A stretch of DNA of 46,184 nucleotides, from positions 1-46,184 of the forward strand of contig JAGAPK010000042.1 in NCBI GenBank assembly GCA_017623295.1, written 5' to 3'. Positions 1 to 6,839 of this stretch are shown piece by piece. Origin of the DNA: Lachnospiraceae bacterium. GTDB taxonomy: Bacteria; Bacillota; Clostridia; Lachnospirales; Lachnospiraceae. The notes below the pieces were generated by a model, which was given only the letters and a program-made list of their open reading frames with translations, ran no database searches and was not told the origin of the DNA. The position numbers and the translations under genes are program-made. How positions within the stretch are numbered: the first letter of the stretch is position 1; every line of letters begins with the position of its first letter.

Positions 1-168
1 AGAAGTGAGCAAATGGTTGAAAAAGATACCATTCAGTCAATGTTCCTGTTTGAGCTGGCAAAGTTGGAATTACCATTTGTGTTTAAGGGTGGAACTTCAC
101 TTTCTAAGTCATATAATCTGATAGATCGTTTTTCGGAAGAAATACAGTCACGGTATTTCTCTTATTAA
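1..168 (+). pseudogene. AbiEii-type nucleotidyltransferase toxin, truncated remnant
   Basis: The open frame at the left edge reads through a segment like the N-terminal half of AbiEii/AbiGii toxins (type IV toxin-antitoxin), with the nucleotidyltransferase signature FKGGTSLSK followed by LIDRFSEEI. In intact members the metal-binding acidic pair comes directly after this point. Here the family sequence ends after SEEI and the frame closes a few codons later with TAA. The catalytic acidic motif and the whole C-terminal half (normally more than 200 residues) are missing, so the fragment should be inactive. Its start lies outside the window, and no AbiEi antitoxin gene is visible here. The family assignment rests on one motif region and is moderately sure. 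Confidence 0.6.
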
Positions 169-340
169 AGAGGCTACATATGATTTGTTTTATTGTAATA
201 TTATTGCCACAAAAGCAGTTCCAGATGCTAAAGAAAGATTGAAGGCATTACATGCGTTAGGTTTTATTGCTTCTGAAAAAATAATTGTTGGTCAAGATGG
301 AACTAAGTATAGAGATTATTATATTTTAGAAAATAAATAG
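149..340 (+). pseudogene. orphan C-terminal fragment, unrecognised
   Basis: A frame of about 63 codons, overlapping the end of the AbiEii remnant in another frame, ends at TAG. Its residues look protein-like, with HGISLIKEA near the beginning and RLKALHALGF, QDGTKYRDYY and ILENK towards the end. It has no start codon or ribosome site at its 5' end, so it looks like the tail of a gene whose front was removed by the same deletion that cut the toxin. I do not recognise the family. The two fragments meet near position 145, which is probably a deletion joint. Confidence 0.4.
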
Positions 341-359
341 AAGTGGAATTGAAAACTTA

Positions 360-388
360 TTGCATAAATTCGTTTTTCTGCATATAAT
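360..388 (+). promoter_or_regulatory. sigma-A promoter of the leader RNA / DUF3800 unit
   Basis: A -35 box TTGCAT (360-365) is followed after exactly 17 bases by a consensus -10 box TATAAT (383-388). Transcription should begin near 395, inside a dyad TGTAAACAAGTTTACA (394-409) that could also be an operator. The only gene directly downstream is the DUF3800 gene, and a terminator lies between. Confidence 0.75.
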
Positions 389-394
389 AATAGT

Positions 395-470
395 GTAAAC
401 AAGTTTACAATGGGCTGGTCGAAAGACCCAGGTCCAACCTATTTGGCGGGGAGACTCCCCGCCGTTTTTT
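395..470 (+). ncRNA. short structured leader RNA upstream of a DUF3800 gene
   Basis: A promoter and a strong terminator define a transcript of about 75 nt. It contains a 5' hairpin made from the TGTAAAC/GTTTACA arms. A central hairpin at 411-436 has a GGUC stem capped by a GAAA (GNRA) tetraloop and flanked by UGG/CCA pairing. The terminator hairpin closes it. Structured RNAs upstream of DUF3800 genes have been described by comparative genomics (the DUF3800 RNA motifs of Weinberg and colleagues). Whether this sequence belongs to one of those classes cannot be settled without a covariance search. It could be an attenuator, a free small RNA, or an RNA partner of the downstream protein, as in type III toxin-antitoxin pairs. 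Confidence 0.55.
445..470 (+). terminator. rho-independent terminator between leader RNA and DUF3800 gene
   Basis: Perfect 8-bp stem GGCGGGGA / TCCCCGCC with a 3-nt GAC loop, then G and six T. It ends only 14 nt before the DUF3800 start codon, so most transcripts from the promoter at 360-388 should stop here, and expression of the gene depends on read-through. Confidence 0.85.
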
Positions 471-484
471 ATTTTAGAGGTATT

Positions 485-1165
485 ATGAAGGAATTAAGTG
501 TATTTGTAGATGAATCCGGGGATTTCGGTGAATATGAAAAGCATGCACCATATTATATTATTACCATGATTCTGCATGACCAGAGTGTTGATATATCAGC
601 AGAAATTGGGAAATTAAATGAAGCATTAAAGAATATGGGGTACGGTAACGAACAGGCGATTCATACAGAACCGCTAATAAGGAGAGAAGACCCTTATAGA
701 TATTTTCAACCAAATGAAAGACGTGCGATATTTTCGAAGTTATTTTACTTCACGCTTGGATGTGATATTAAGTATAAGTCGTTTGTCTATAGAAAATCTG
801 AGTATGAAAATATATTCAAGTTGGAAGCAAGAATGGCGAGAGATTTATCACGGTTTATTAGAGACAACCTTACATATTTTCAGAGCTTCAGCAAGGTCAT
901 TTTATATTATGACAATGGGCAACATGAATTAAATCGTATTCTTAATACTGTGTTTGCGACACAGTTGGTTGATTATGATGTGCGAAAAGTTATTCCAAAC
1001 GAATATCGTTTATTTCAAGCTGCAGATTTGATTTGTACTTTGGAATTATTACGAGTGAAAACGGAACATCAAGATTTATCAAATTCAGAGAAGAGAATTT
1101 TTCATTCCAAGAGAGATTTGAAGAAAGATTTCTTGAAAGGAATTAAGAAGAAAGAGTTTATATAG
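485..1165 (+). CDS. DUF3800 domain protein (RNase H-like fold)
   Basis: 226-residue protein of the DUF3800 family. The family signature FVDESGDFG lies at residues 6-14. A second conserved acidic motif, YYDNGQ, lies in the middle, and FQAADLICTLELL is near the C-terminus, which is basic. These acidic motifs form the putative metal site of an RNase H-like fold. Biochemical function is not established for the family, although it is often found in defence and mobile regions. ATG at 485 is preferred because AGAGG sits 4 nt upstream. An in-frame ATG at 410 lies upstream of the terminator hairpin and would translate through it, so it is rejected. The gene sits behind its own RNA leader and terminator, between toxin debris and other accessory genes. 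Confidence 0.85.
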   Translation: MKELSVFVDESGDFGEYEKHAPYYIITMILHDQSVDISAEIGKLNEALKNMGYGNEQAIHTEPLIRREDPYRYFQPNERRAIFSKLFYFTLGCDIKYKSFVYRKSEYENIFKLEARMARDLSRFIRDNLTYFQSFSKVILYYDNGQHELNRILNTVFATQLVDYDVRKVIPNEYRLFQAADLICTLELLRVKTEHQDLSNSEKRIFHSKRDLKKDFLKGIKKKEFI

Positions 1166-1213
1166 AGCAGAGTGAGCTGATATTAAGGTTCGTTAAGTAA
1201 AGGAGTGAAAATT

Positions 1214-1801
1214 ATGTATCATTCATGGGATAAACTCTTGCATATAAAAACAACCGGCAGGGATGATTCGAACTCTGACCAATATCGTTATCCATATGAA
1301 CCTACCCCATATAGCGTTTTGGTGCGATTAGCTAATAGTGGCTTTATTCGTAAAAGAGATGTGCTTTTAGACTATGGTTGTGGGAAGGGGCGTGTCGATT
1401 TTTTCCTGTCCTATCAAACCAAGGCAAATACTATCGGGATTGAATATGATGAACGCATTTATCAGAGTGCGCTGGAAAATCAGAAGACTGCCGTTTCGGG
1501 AGCAAAGACAGAATTTGTACTGGCGAGGGCAGAAGAATATGAAGTGCCATCGGAAGTCAATAGGTACTATTTTTTCAATCCTTTTTCTGTGGAGTTACTT
1601 CGAAAAGTGATGGCAAGAATTATAGAATCCTATTATGAGAAACCGAGAGAAGTGTTTTTGTTTTTTTACTATCCGTCAGAGGATTATATTTCATATCTTA
1701 TGACAGTGGAAGAGTTAGAATTTTATGATGAGATAGTTTGTGGTGACTTGTTTGGAGAAAATGACATGCGGGAACGGATTGTGATTTTTTTATTAGCTTA
1801 A
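1214..1801 (+). CDS. class I SAM-dependent methyltransferase
   Basis: 195-residue Rossmann-fold methyltransferase. Motif I, LLDYGCGKGR, is the glycine-rich S-adenosylmethionine loop. It is followed by IGIEYDERIY, the acidic end of strand beta-2 that binds the ribose, and FFNPFS at the motif IV position. The substrate is unknown. NPFS resembles the NPPY-type motif of some amino- and base-methyltransferases, but that alone does not identify a target. ATG at 1214 is chosen because AAAGGAG ends 8 nt before it; a GTG at 1205 overlaps that site. The gene follows the DUF3800 gene by 48 nt and could be read from the same transcript. It looks intact, unlike its neighbours on either side of the patch. 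Confidence 0.8.
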   Translation: MYHSWDKLLHIKTTGRDDSNSDQYRYPYEPTPYSVLVRLANSGFIRKRDVLLDYGCGKGRVDFFLSYQTKANTIGIEYDERIYQSALENQKTAVSGAKTEFVLARAEEYEVPSEVNRYYFFNPFSVELLRKVMARIIESYYEKPREVFLFFYYPSEDYISYLMTVEELEFYDEIVCGDLFGENDMRERIVIFLLA

Positions 1802-1815
1802 TATAAAATTAGGAA

Positions 1816-1844
1816 TGAAACTTAAAACTTTGAAATTGTATAAT
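1816..1844 (+). promoter_or_regulatory. possible promoter of the QueG-like gene
   Basis: A consensus -10 TATAAT (1839-1844) lies 40 nt before the QueG-like start codon. The hexamer 17 bases upstream, TGAAAC, is a poor -35 match, so this is tentative. Confidence 0.35.
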
Positions 1845-1884
1845 ACAATACATTGATGTTAGTGATAGAATATAAGGAGAAGAA

Positions 1885-2547
1885 ATGGTTGCAAAAAAAA
1901 TACAACAAATATTTGCCAAAGTACCCGAAGTAAAATATGGTTATACAGATATTTCTTATAGTTCATTTTCAGAGGAATATAGGTTTGCATTGGTGTTTGC
2001 AGTTCCATATGAAGAACAACTTAACTTAGACAGTTATACAGAAGAAAGGTTCGAAAATAGTATCCTGAATGCAAGGAATAAATTAGAAATAATTTTGAAA
2101 GATATTGAAATTGTATTGAAGGAAGAATGTATAAAGTATTATATTCCACCTGTAGCTCAACAAAATGAAGAAGATTTATTAGCAGTATTTTCATTCAAAT
2201 ATGCTGCTGTTAATGCTGGGTTAGGATGGATTGGAAAAAATGATGTACTGATTACAGAAAAATATGGACCAAGAGTAAGACTGTCGGCAGTTTTGGTTGA
2301 TTATCCTTTTGAAACTGGAAGAAAAATTACTGAAAGCAGATGTGGTTCTTGTAATAGATGTGTTGATATTTGCCCACACAAAGCATTAAAAGGATTGAAT
2401 TGGGATATTAATGCATTAAGAAATAATTTAATAGATTACCATTTGTGTAATCAGAAAAGAAGTGCGTATATTGAAAAGCACGGAAGAAAAAATGCATGTG
2501 GTTTATGCATGGTAGTATGTCCTTTTGGAATGGGAGAAACTATATAG
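1885..2547 (+). CDS. QueG-like protein with double 4Fe-4S cluster domain
   Basis: 220-residue protein with two ferredoxin-type cysteine clusters near the C-terminus, RCGSCNRCVDICPHKA and CGLCMVVCPFG, predicted to bind two 4Fe-4S clusters. The middle segment GLGWIGKNDVLITEKYGPRVRL is the conserved core of the epoxyqueuosine reductase (QueG) family. True QueG proteins are roughly 310-380 residues and have a C-terminal HEAT-like extension, which is absent here. This is therefore the short form common in Clostridia, often called epoxyqueuosine reductase without proof. No queuosine genes lie nearby. ATG at 1885 is preceded by AAGGAG at good spacing. Confidence 0.75.
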   Translation: MVAKKIQQIFAKVPEVKYGYTDISYSSFSEEYRFALVFAVPYEEQLNLDSYTEERFENSILNARNKLEIILKDIEIVLKEECIKYYIPPVAQQNEEDLLAVFSFKYAAVNAGLGWIGKNDVLITEKYGPRVRLSAVLVDYPFETGRKITESRCGSCNRCVDICPHKALKGLNWDINALRNNLIDYHLCNQKRSAYIEKHGRKNACGLCMVVCPFGMGETI

Positions 2548-2645
2548 TGATTTTGCTAAATTAGATTTAGAAAATACTCGGAAAATTTCAGTCTTGTGGA
2601 GAGATTGAAAGCACGCATGAATTTGAATTTTAGTGAGGCGGTAAA

Positions 2646-3009
2646 ATGGACGTAACCTTATATTAACGTGAAAAAGGGAATAAAGAGCCGTTTATTCTTT
2701 TACATGGAAACGGCGAGGATGGTACATATTTTAAACATCAAATAGATTATTTTAGGTTTTTCTGATGGAGCCAATATCGCAATGGAATTTGCGTTAAAAT
2801 ACCCTCACAAAATAAAGGCATTAATACTAAATGCAGGAAATCTGAATCCAAAAGGTGTCAAAAGAACAATACAGATTCCTGTTGAATTAGGATATAAGAT
2901 AGCAACAAGGTTTTCATCAAAATCACAGAGGGCTAAGGAAAATGCGGAAATGCTTAGATTAATGGTTAATGAACCTAATATTGTTCCATACGAAGTTAGC
3001 TATTGTTAA
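2646..3009 (+). pseudogene. alpha/beta-hydrolase, broken by internal deletion
   Basis: Two parts of one hydrolase lie in different frames. The first, from an ATG at 2646, is interrupted by TAA at 2664 and carries FILLHGNGEDGTYF, the HG oxyanion-loop region. About 90 nt later the frame shifts and GFSDGAN appears, the nucleophile elbow with the catalytic serine, followed by MEFALKYPHKIKALIL as in the helix and strand after the elbow. The 40 or so residues normally between oxyanion loop and elbow are gone. The protein also ends at VSYC before the usual Asp and His of the triad. Stop codon, deletion, frameshift and lost C-terminus make it a clear pseudogene. Confidence 0.75.
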
Positions 3010-3023
3010 GGGCAATGCATAAG

Positions 3024-3878
3024 TTATAGCATTTCTGTTCCCAGCACTTCTCTTTTAATGTAAACAGGATAAACAGGCGGGCATTTCTTGTATATATCAT
3101 AGAAATGCTCGCTTTTTTCTGCGCTGCTGCACCATTTTACAAGATTCATGCGATAACCGCACAGTTCAATACAGGTAATACATTTCGGATGAACGCAGCT
3201 GCCACAATTGCAGTAAGGAGAATCCGTATTACCGAGAGTTGGTCTGTGTGTATGACCGGTCAGAAGAAGGCAGTTTGTATCTTTGGCATATTCAATATAT
3301 CTTTTTTCCAGTTTTTGTTTTTTCGTATTATTCTTAGCAGCACTGGTTGGGTCCAGAACACCAAAGTATTCTAAAGGTGTCCACAGGTGTCTTACCAGAA
3401 ATTTTGCAAGTCTCCAGAAAACAGAATTAAGTAAATCAGCCTGATGCCCATGTGTAACACGTAGTTCCATAGGAAAGGATTCACTTTTCAGAATAAGACT
3501 TTCGTAATATCGAAAATCATCAAACAGAGGAACCTGGTTTTTCTTAGCCATATCATGATTTCCATAGAGCATATATAAGCGCCCCTCTTTATGAAAATGA
3601 CATAGCAGAGAAAATACATCCGGATGTATTTCCATAATCTGCTCCATACAGCAGTTTTCCCAAAGCTCATCCCCATCGCCGACTTCAATATAATGAAAGC
3701 CATATTGATAATAGTATTGCAGAGCCGCAAAATAGCTGTTGGCATTTTTGAGAAAATTGTCATTGTTTGTGCCGATTCCCCTATGACAGTCGCTGAAAAA
3801 GACATATTGCGTATGAGGAGTAATTGGCAGCATGGGAGCATTTTCAAAAGCATGATTAAGGCGCTTTATATAACTCAT
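3024..3878 (-). CDS. calcineurin-like metallophosphoesterase
   Basis: 284-residue dinuclear metallophosphoesterase with all five family motifs: FSDCHRG (Asp30, His32), VGDGDE (Asp68), YGNHD (Asn107, His108, Asp109), THGHQ (His143, His145) and GHTH (His209, His211). The layout resembles UDP-2,3-diacylglucosamine hydrolase-like and related phosphoesterases, but the organism is not expected to make lipid A, so the substrate is unknown. A cysteine-rich stretch, CNCGSCVHPKCITC, follows GHTH and is unusual; it might bind a structural metal. The gene lies 27 nt downstream of the DUF4474 gene on the same strand, with GGAG before its start, suggesting one transcript. Confidence 0.85.
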   Translation of the reverse strand: MSYIKRLNHAFENAPMLPITPHTQYVFFSDCHRGIGTNNDNFLKNANSYFAALQYYYQYGFHYIEVGDGDELWENCCMEQIMEIHPDVFSLLCHFHKEGRLYMLYGNHDMAKKNQVPLFDDFRYYESLILKSESFPMELRVTHGHQADLLNSVFWRLAKFLVRHLWTPLEYFGVLDPTSAAKNNTKKQKLEKRYIEYAKDTNCLLLTGHTHRPTLGNTDSPYCNCGSCVHPKCITCIELCGYRMNLVKWCSSAEKSEHFYDIYKKCPPVYPVYIKREVLGTEML

Positions 3879-3905
3879 AATAAAAACTCCAATCTGAATA
3901 TAAGT

Positions 3906-4817
3906 TTATTTGTTTGCTTTTGATTTCAACATATGTCTTACGACAAATGGCAGATAGTAATATAGATAAAGCAATTTGTCACCACTGTTTGTATAGGCTC
4001 TGGTAAGAAATCGGAACAGTTTGCAATACACATAGCATGCCATAAGTGCTATGGGGCGTACCATACGTTTGAAAACCGAGTATTTACGATGGCTTTGATA
4101 AAAAGTAAAGTATACTGTCAGACCATTGGATTTATAAGGTATGTCAGGCATGGTTGCTTCAAAACTATCCAGAAACTGATTCATCATGTAGTAATTTTTA
4201 AAATGGATAGAAGTATTGACGAAAATATTATTTGGATTGGTATAAGTGCCCATTTTAAAGATAGTGAGCCACCAATGTTTTCGCTTGGCGTAGCCAAGGT
4301 CAGTGCCTGAATTAAGTAGATGAGTTCTTTTATCAGGATAGCGGTTTAACTCTAAAGAGATATCTAACATATCTTTGCTCTCTACTGCATGAAAAAGCGT
4401 AGTAGAGTATTCTTCCGGGGAAGCAATGGTGTCAGCATAATATAGGCCAAGTTCGCATCCGGTATTAATGCCATACTGTCCTTTCCACATCTCGATCAGC
4501 CACGTCTTTTCATTGTAGTCAAAATAAATAGTTTCATAGTCGAATACCATATTGAAATAGGGTGCTGAAAAATCATAGAATGATGTGTATCCGAAGACTT
4601 TTTGAGGAGCATCCAATCTTGCTACAAAAATATCCTGATGAGAATTATAGGAGTAGCCAACGGGTCTTGTTAGATTATTCAGCAAATCCTGCTTTTGGGG
4701 CATGCTGAAAGAATTTACTTTTTCGATGACTGACTTTTTCTTAAAATGCAGTACAATCAGGAGAAGCAGAATCAGGATTAAAAAGCTAATGGGTATCAAA
4801 AAGTATATAGCTTTCAT
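3906..4817 (-). CDS. DUF4474 domain membrane-anchored protein
   Basis: 303 residues. An N-terminal hydrophobic helix (about residues 4-25) is followed by a lysine stretch, giving a single anchor. The body matches the DUF4474 family, with YNSHQDIFVARLDAPQ, YTSFYDFSAPYFN and KTWLIEMWKGQYGINTGCE as the conserved core. DUF4474 has no known biochemical role. It occurs in many Clostridia, usually as an anchored protein. The ATG used has little ribosome-site signal upstream, which suggests weak translation. The metallophosphoesterase gene follows it in the same direction. No function is proposed. Confidence 0.7.
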   Translation of the reverse strand: MKAIYFLIPISFLILILLLLIVLHFKKKSVIEKVNSFSMPQKQDLLNNLTRPVGYSYNSHQDIFVARLDAPQKVFGYTSFYDFSAPYFNMVFDYETIYFDYNEKTWLIEMWKGQYGINTGCELGLYYADTIASPEEYSTTLFHAVESKDMLDISLELNRYPDKRTHLLNSGTDLGYAKRKHWWLTIFKMGTYTNPNNIFVNTSIHFKNYYMMNQFLDSFEATMPDIPYKSNGLTVYFTFYQSHRKYSVFKRMVRPIALMACYVYCKLFRFLTRAYTNSGDKLLYLYYYLPFVVRHMLKSKANK

Positions 4818-4920
4818 GATTTTACCAATTTCGTACTTTTGTTATATTTTATGCAGAAATGAAAAAATGTTTTTTTTGTAAAACAATAGTAAAAAATAGG
4901 AAAAATTTCCTAAAAGTGTA

Positions 4921-4949
4921 TTGACAACAAAAATAAATAGTGTTAAAAC
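4921..4949 (+). promoter_or_regulatory. promoter of the first chemoreceptor gene
   Basis: Consensus -35 TTGACA (4921-4926), 17-bp spacer, -10 TAAAAC (4944-4949). The start codon is 38 nt downstream, behind AAAAGGAGA. The flanking region 4820-4920 is very A-rich and could act as an UP-like element. I see no sigma-28-type box. Confidence 0.6.
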
Positions 4950-4987
4950 TTTAACGAATAAAAATTGCTAGAAAAGGAGACAAGAAG

Positions 4988-6667
4988 ATGTTAAAGAAGC
5001 TAGACAGCATGAAAATGGGGAAAAAAATTAACTACGGATACTTTATTGTTATTATTCTTATGATTATTTCCGGTGTTTTAAGTATGATCGGACTCGGTAC
5101 TTCTTACGCGAATCTGATGTCTTACATCAACGGCTCTCAGAGAGCAGATACAGCAGTTAAAATCTGTAAAGTAGACATTAACATTGCAGCAAGAAATATT
5201 CGAGAGATGGTCTTAAATGAAGACACAAGCAGTTACAGTGATTACAAAGCAGTTGTAGATGCAAATATGGAAGAGGTTGGTGTTGAACTGGAAACTCTGA
5301 AAGCAACCGGAATGGTTTCAGAAGAACTTTATACAAGTTTTGAAACAGCATTGAGCAACTGGGGAAGTGTAGGTTATGAAATTATTGCTGAAATCGAAGC
5401 GGGAGAAAAAGAAACTGCTATTACAAGAATTATGGATGAATGTGCTCCGGCATTAGACGAAGTAGAAGAACTTGCAAATCAGTTGGATGATGAAACTGCT
5501 GTGCGGAAAGAAAAATCAATTCAGACTGCAATGATTTCCTTAATCATATTCATTGCGATTATTGTCATTTTTGTTGTGCTTGCGGTAATTATGGCAGTTA
5601 AGATTGGTAAGCATATTATTAGTTCTATTATGACTCCGCTTCAGGAGATTGAAAATGTAGCAACTGATTTGTCAGCCGGAAATCTTCACAGCCATTTGGA
5701 TTTCCACTCTGATGATGAGCTTGGTATGCTGGCTCACAGTTTGAGAAAATCAATTCGTACCTTAAGTTCTTATGTAGATGATATCGATCATGCAATGCGT
5801 GAATTCTCAAGTGGTAACTTTACGGTAAATGCAGAGGTGGATTGGAAAGGTGATTTTGTAGGAATTCTGAATGCTTTTATGGATTTTGAAGATAACATGT
5901 CAGAAGTTGTGAAAGGAATTCAGAATGTTGCAGATCAGGTAAAAGGCGGTGCAGAACAGGTTGCAGCAAGCGCTATGGAACTGGCACAGGGAGCGACAGA
6001 GCAGGCAAGCATTACAGAAGAAATTTCGGCTACTGTTGAAAACATATCTGAGCGAGTATCCCAGAATGCAGAAAATGCAAAAGAAATCAGTAAAAAAGTA
6101 GAAGATGTTACAGTTGAAATTGATAATAGTAATACAATGATGAAGGAAATGGTTGATTCTATGAATGATATCAACAATGCTTCCAGAGAAATCAGCAAAA
6201 TTATTGCTACTATCAATGATATTGCATCCCAGACTAACCTATTGGCATTGAATGCATCTATTGAAGCAGCAAGAGCTGGAGAAGCTGGTAAAGGTTTTGC
6301 AGTTGTTGCAGATCAGGTATCTTTATTGGCTGCGCAGAGTGCTGATGCAGCGCATGAATCTACTACATTGATTGAATCTTCTGTAAGAGCGGTAGAAAAA
6401 GGTATGGTAATTGCAGAAGAAACCGCACAGCATCTTGAAAGTGTTGTAGCTGGTGCAAAGATAATTACAAAAGAAGTAAGCGGTGTTGCAGATGAGTTAG
6501 AGGAACAGACAACAGCAATCGTACATTTGAACGATGGAATCCAGCACATCAATGATGTTGTTCAGACAAACTCTGCAACTTCCGAAGAATGTGCAGCAGC
6601 AAGTCAGGAAATGAGCAATCAGGCCATTTCACTGGAAAAGCACATTGGCAAATTTATTGTAAAATAA
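4988..6667 (+). CDS. methyl-accepting chemotaxis protein, four-helix-bundle sensor type
   Basis: 559-residue transmembrane chemoreceptor that passes ligand binding to a CheA/CheW array. TM1 is at about residues 17-37. An extracellular, mostly helical sensor of about 140 residues follows and fits a 4HB_MCP-type bundle. TM2 is at about 181-204 and HAMP at about 205-258 ([18 protein letters not shown]). The long cytoplasmic coiled coil has the hairpin tip [21 protein letters not shown] near residues 411-431. There is no C-terminal NWETF-type tether for CheR. The gene is monocistronic, with its own promoter and terminator. No che genes occur in the window, so the signalling partners are elsewhere. 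The ligand is not predictable. Confidence 0.95.
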   Translation: MLKKLDSMKMGKKINYGYFIVIILMIISGVLSMIGLGTSYANLMSYINGSQRADTAVKICKVDINIAARNIREMVLNEDTSSYSDYKAVVDANMEEVGVELETLKATGMVSEELYTSFETALSNWGSVGYEIIAEIEAGEKETAITRIMDECAPALDEVEELANQLDDETAVRKEKSIQTAMISLIIFIAIIVIFVVLAVIMAVKIGKHIISSIMTPLQEIENVATDLSAGNLHSHLDFHSDDELGMLAHSLRKSIRTLSSYVDDIDHAMREFSSGNFTVNAEVDWKGDFVGILNAFMDFEDNMSEVVKGIQNVADQVKGGAEQVAASAMELAQGATEQASITEEISATVENISERVSQNAENAKEISKKVEDVTVEIDNSNTMMKEMVDSMNDINNASREISKIIATINDIASQTNLLALNASIEAARAGEAGKGFAVVADQVSLLAAQSADAAHESTTLIESSVRAVEKGMVIAEETAQHLESVVAGAKIITKEVSGVADELEEQTTAIVHLNDGIQHINDVVQTNSATSEECAAASQEMSNQAISLEKHIGKFIVK

Positions 6668-6692
6668 TTTTTGATACATATCTGGCAATTAG

Positions 6693-6725
6693 AACACCCT
6701 GCATGGTATATGCGGGGTGTTTTTA
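6693..6725 (+). terminator. terminator after the first chemoreceptor gene
   Basis: Stem ACACCCTGCA / TGCGGGGTGT (10 pairs, one T-G) with a 7-nt loop, followed by TTTT. Confidence 0.85.
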
Positions 6726-6739
6726 CATTTGGAGAAGTC

Positions 6740-6771
6740 TGTGAAAACTTTGTGAAAAGATTGTGAAAAAA
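6740..6771 (+). promoter_or_regulatory. three phased TGTGAAAA repeats, likely response-regulator site
   Basis: TGTGAAAA begins at 6740, 6751 and 6762, giving three direct copies spaced exactly 11 bp, about one helical turn. They end 12 bp before the -35 box of the efflux operon. Direct repeats with an 11-bp period upstream of -35 are typical of OmpR/PhoB-family activators, but no such regulator is encoded in the window. Confidence 0.55.
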
Positions 6772-6783
6772 GTGGTAACAGCA

Positions 6784-6812
6784 TTGCAGTTTGAAAAGAC
6801 ATACTTTAAGAT
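6784..6812 (+). promoter_or_regulatory. promoter of the MacAB-like efflux operon
   Basis: -35 TTGCAG (6784-6789), 17-bp spacer, -10 TAAGAT (6807-6812). Both boxes are below consensus, fitting a promoter that needs an activator at the phased repeats just upstream. The transcript start would be about 20 nt before the AAAGGAGG ribosome site. Confidence 0.5.
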
Positions 6813-6839
6813 AATTTTTGATATAAAGGAGGATATACA

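Noticed and set aside
410-484. Longer N-terminus of the DUF3800 protein from ATG 410
   Set aside because: It would translate through the terminator hairpin and U-run, has no ribosome site, and the family begins at the DESG region.
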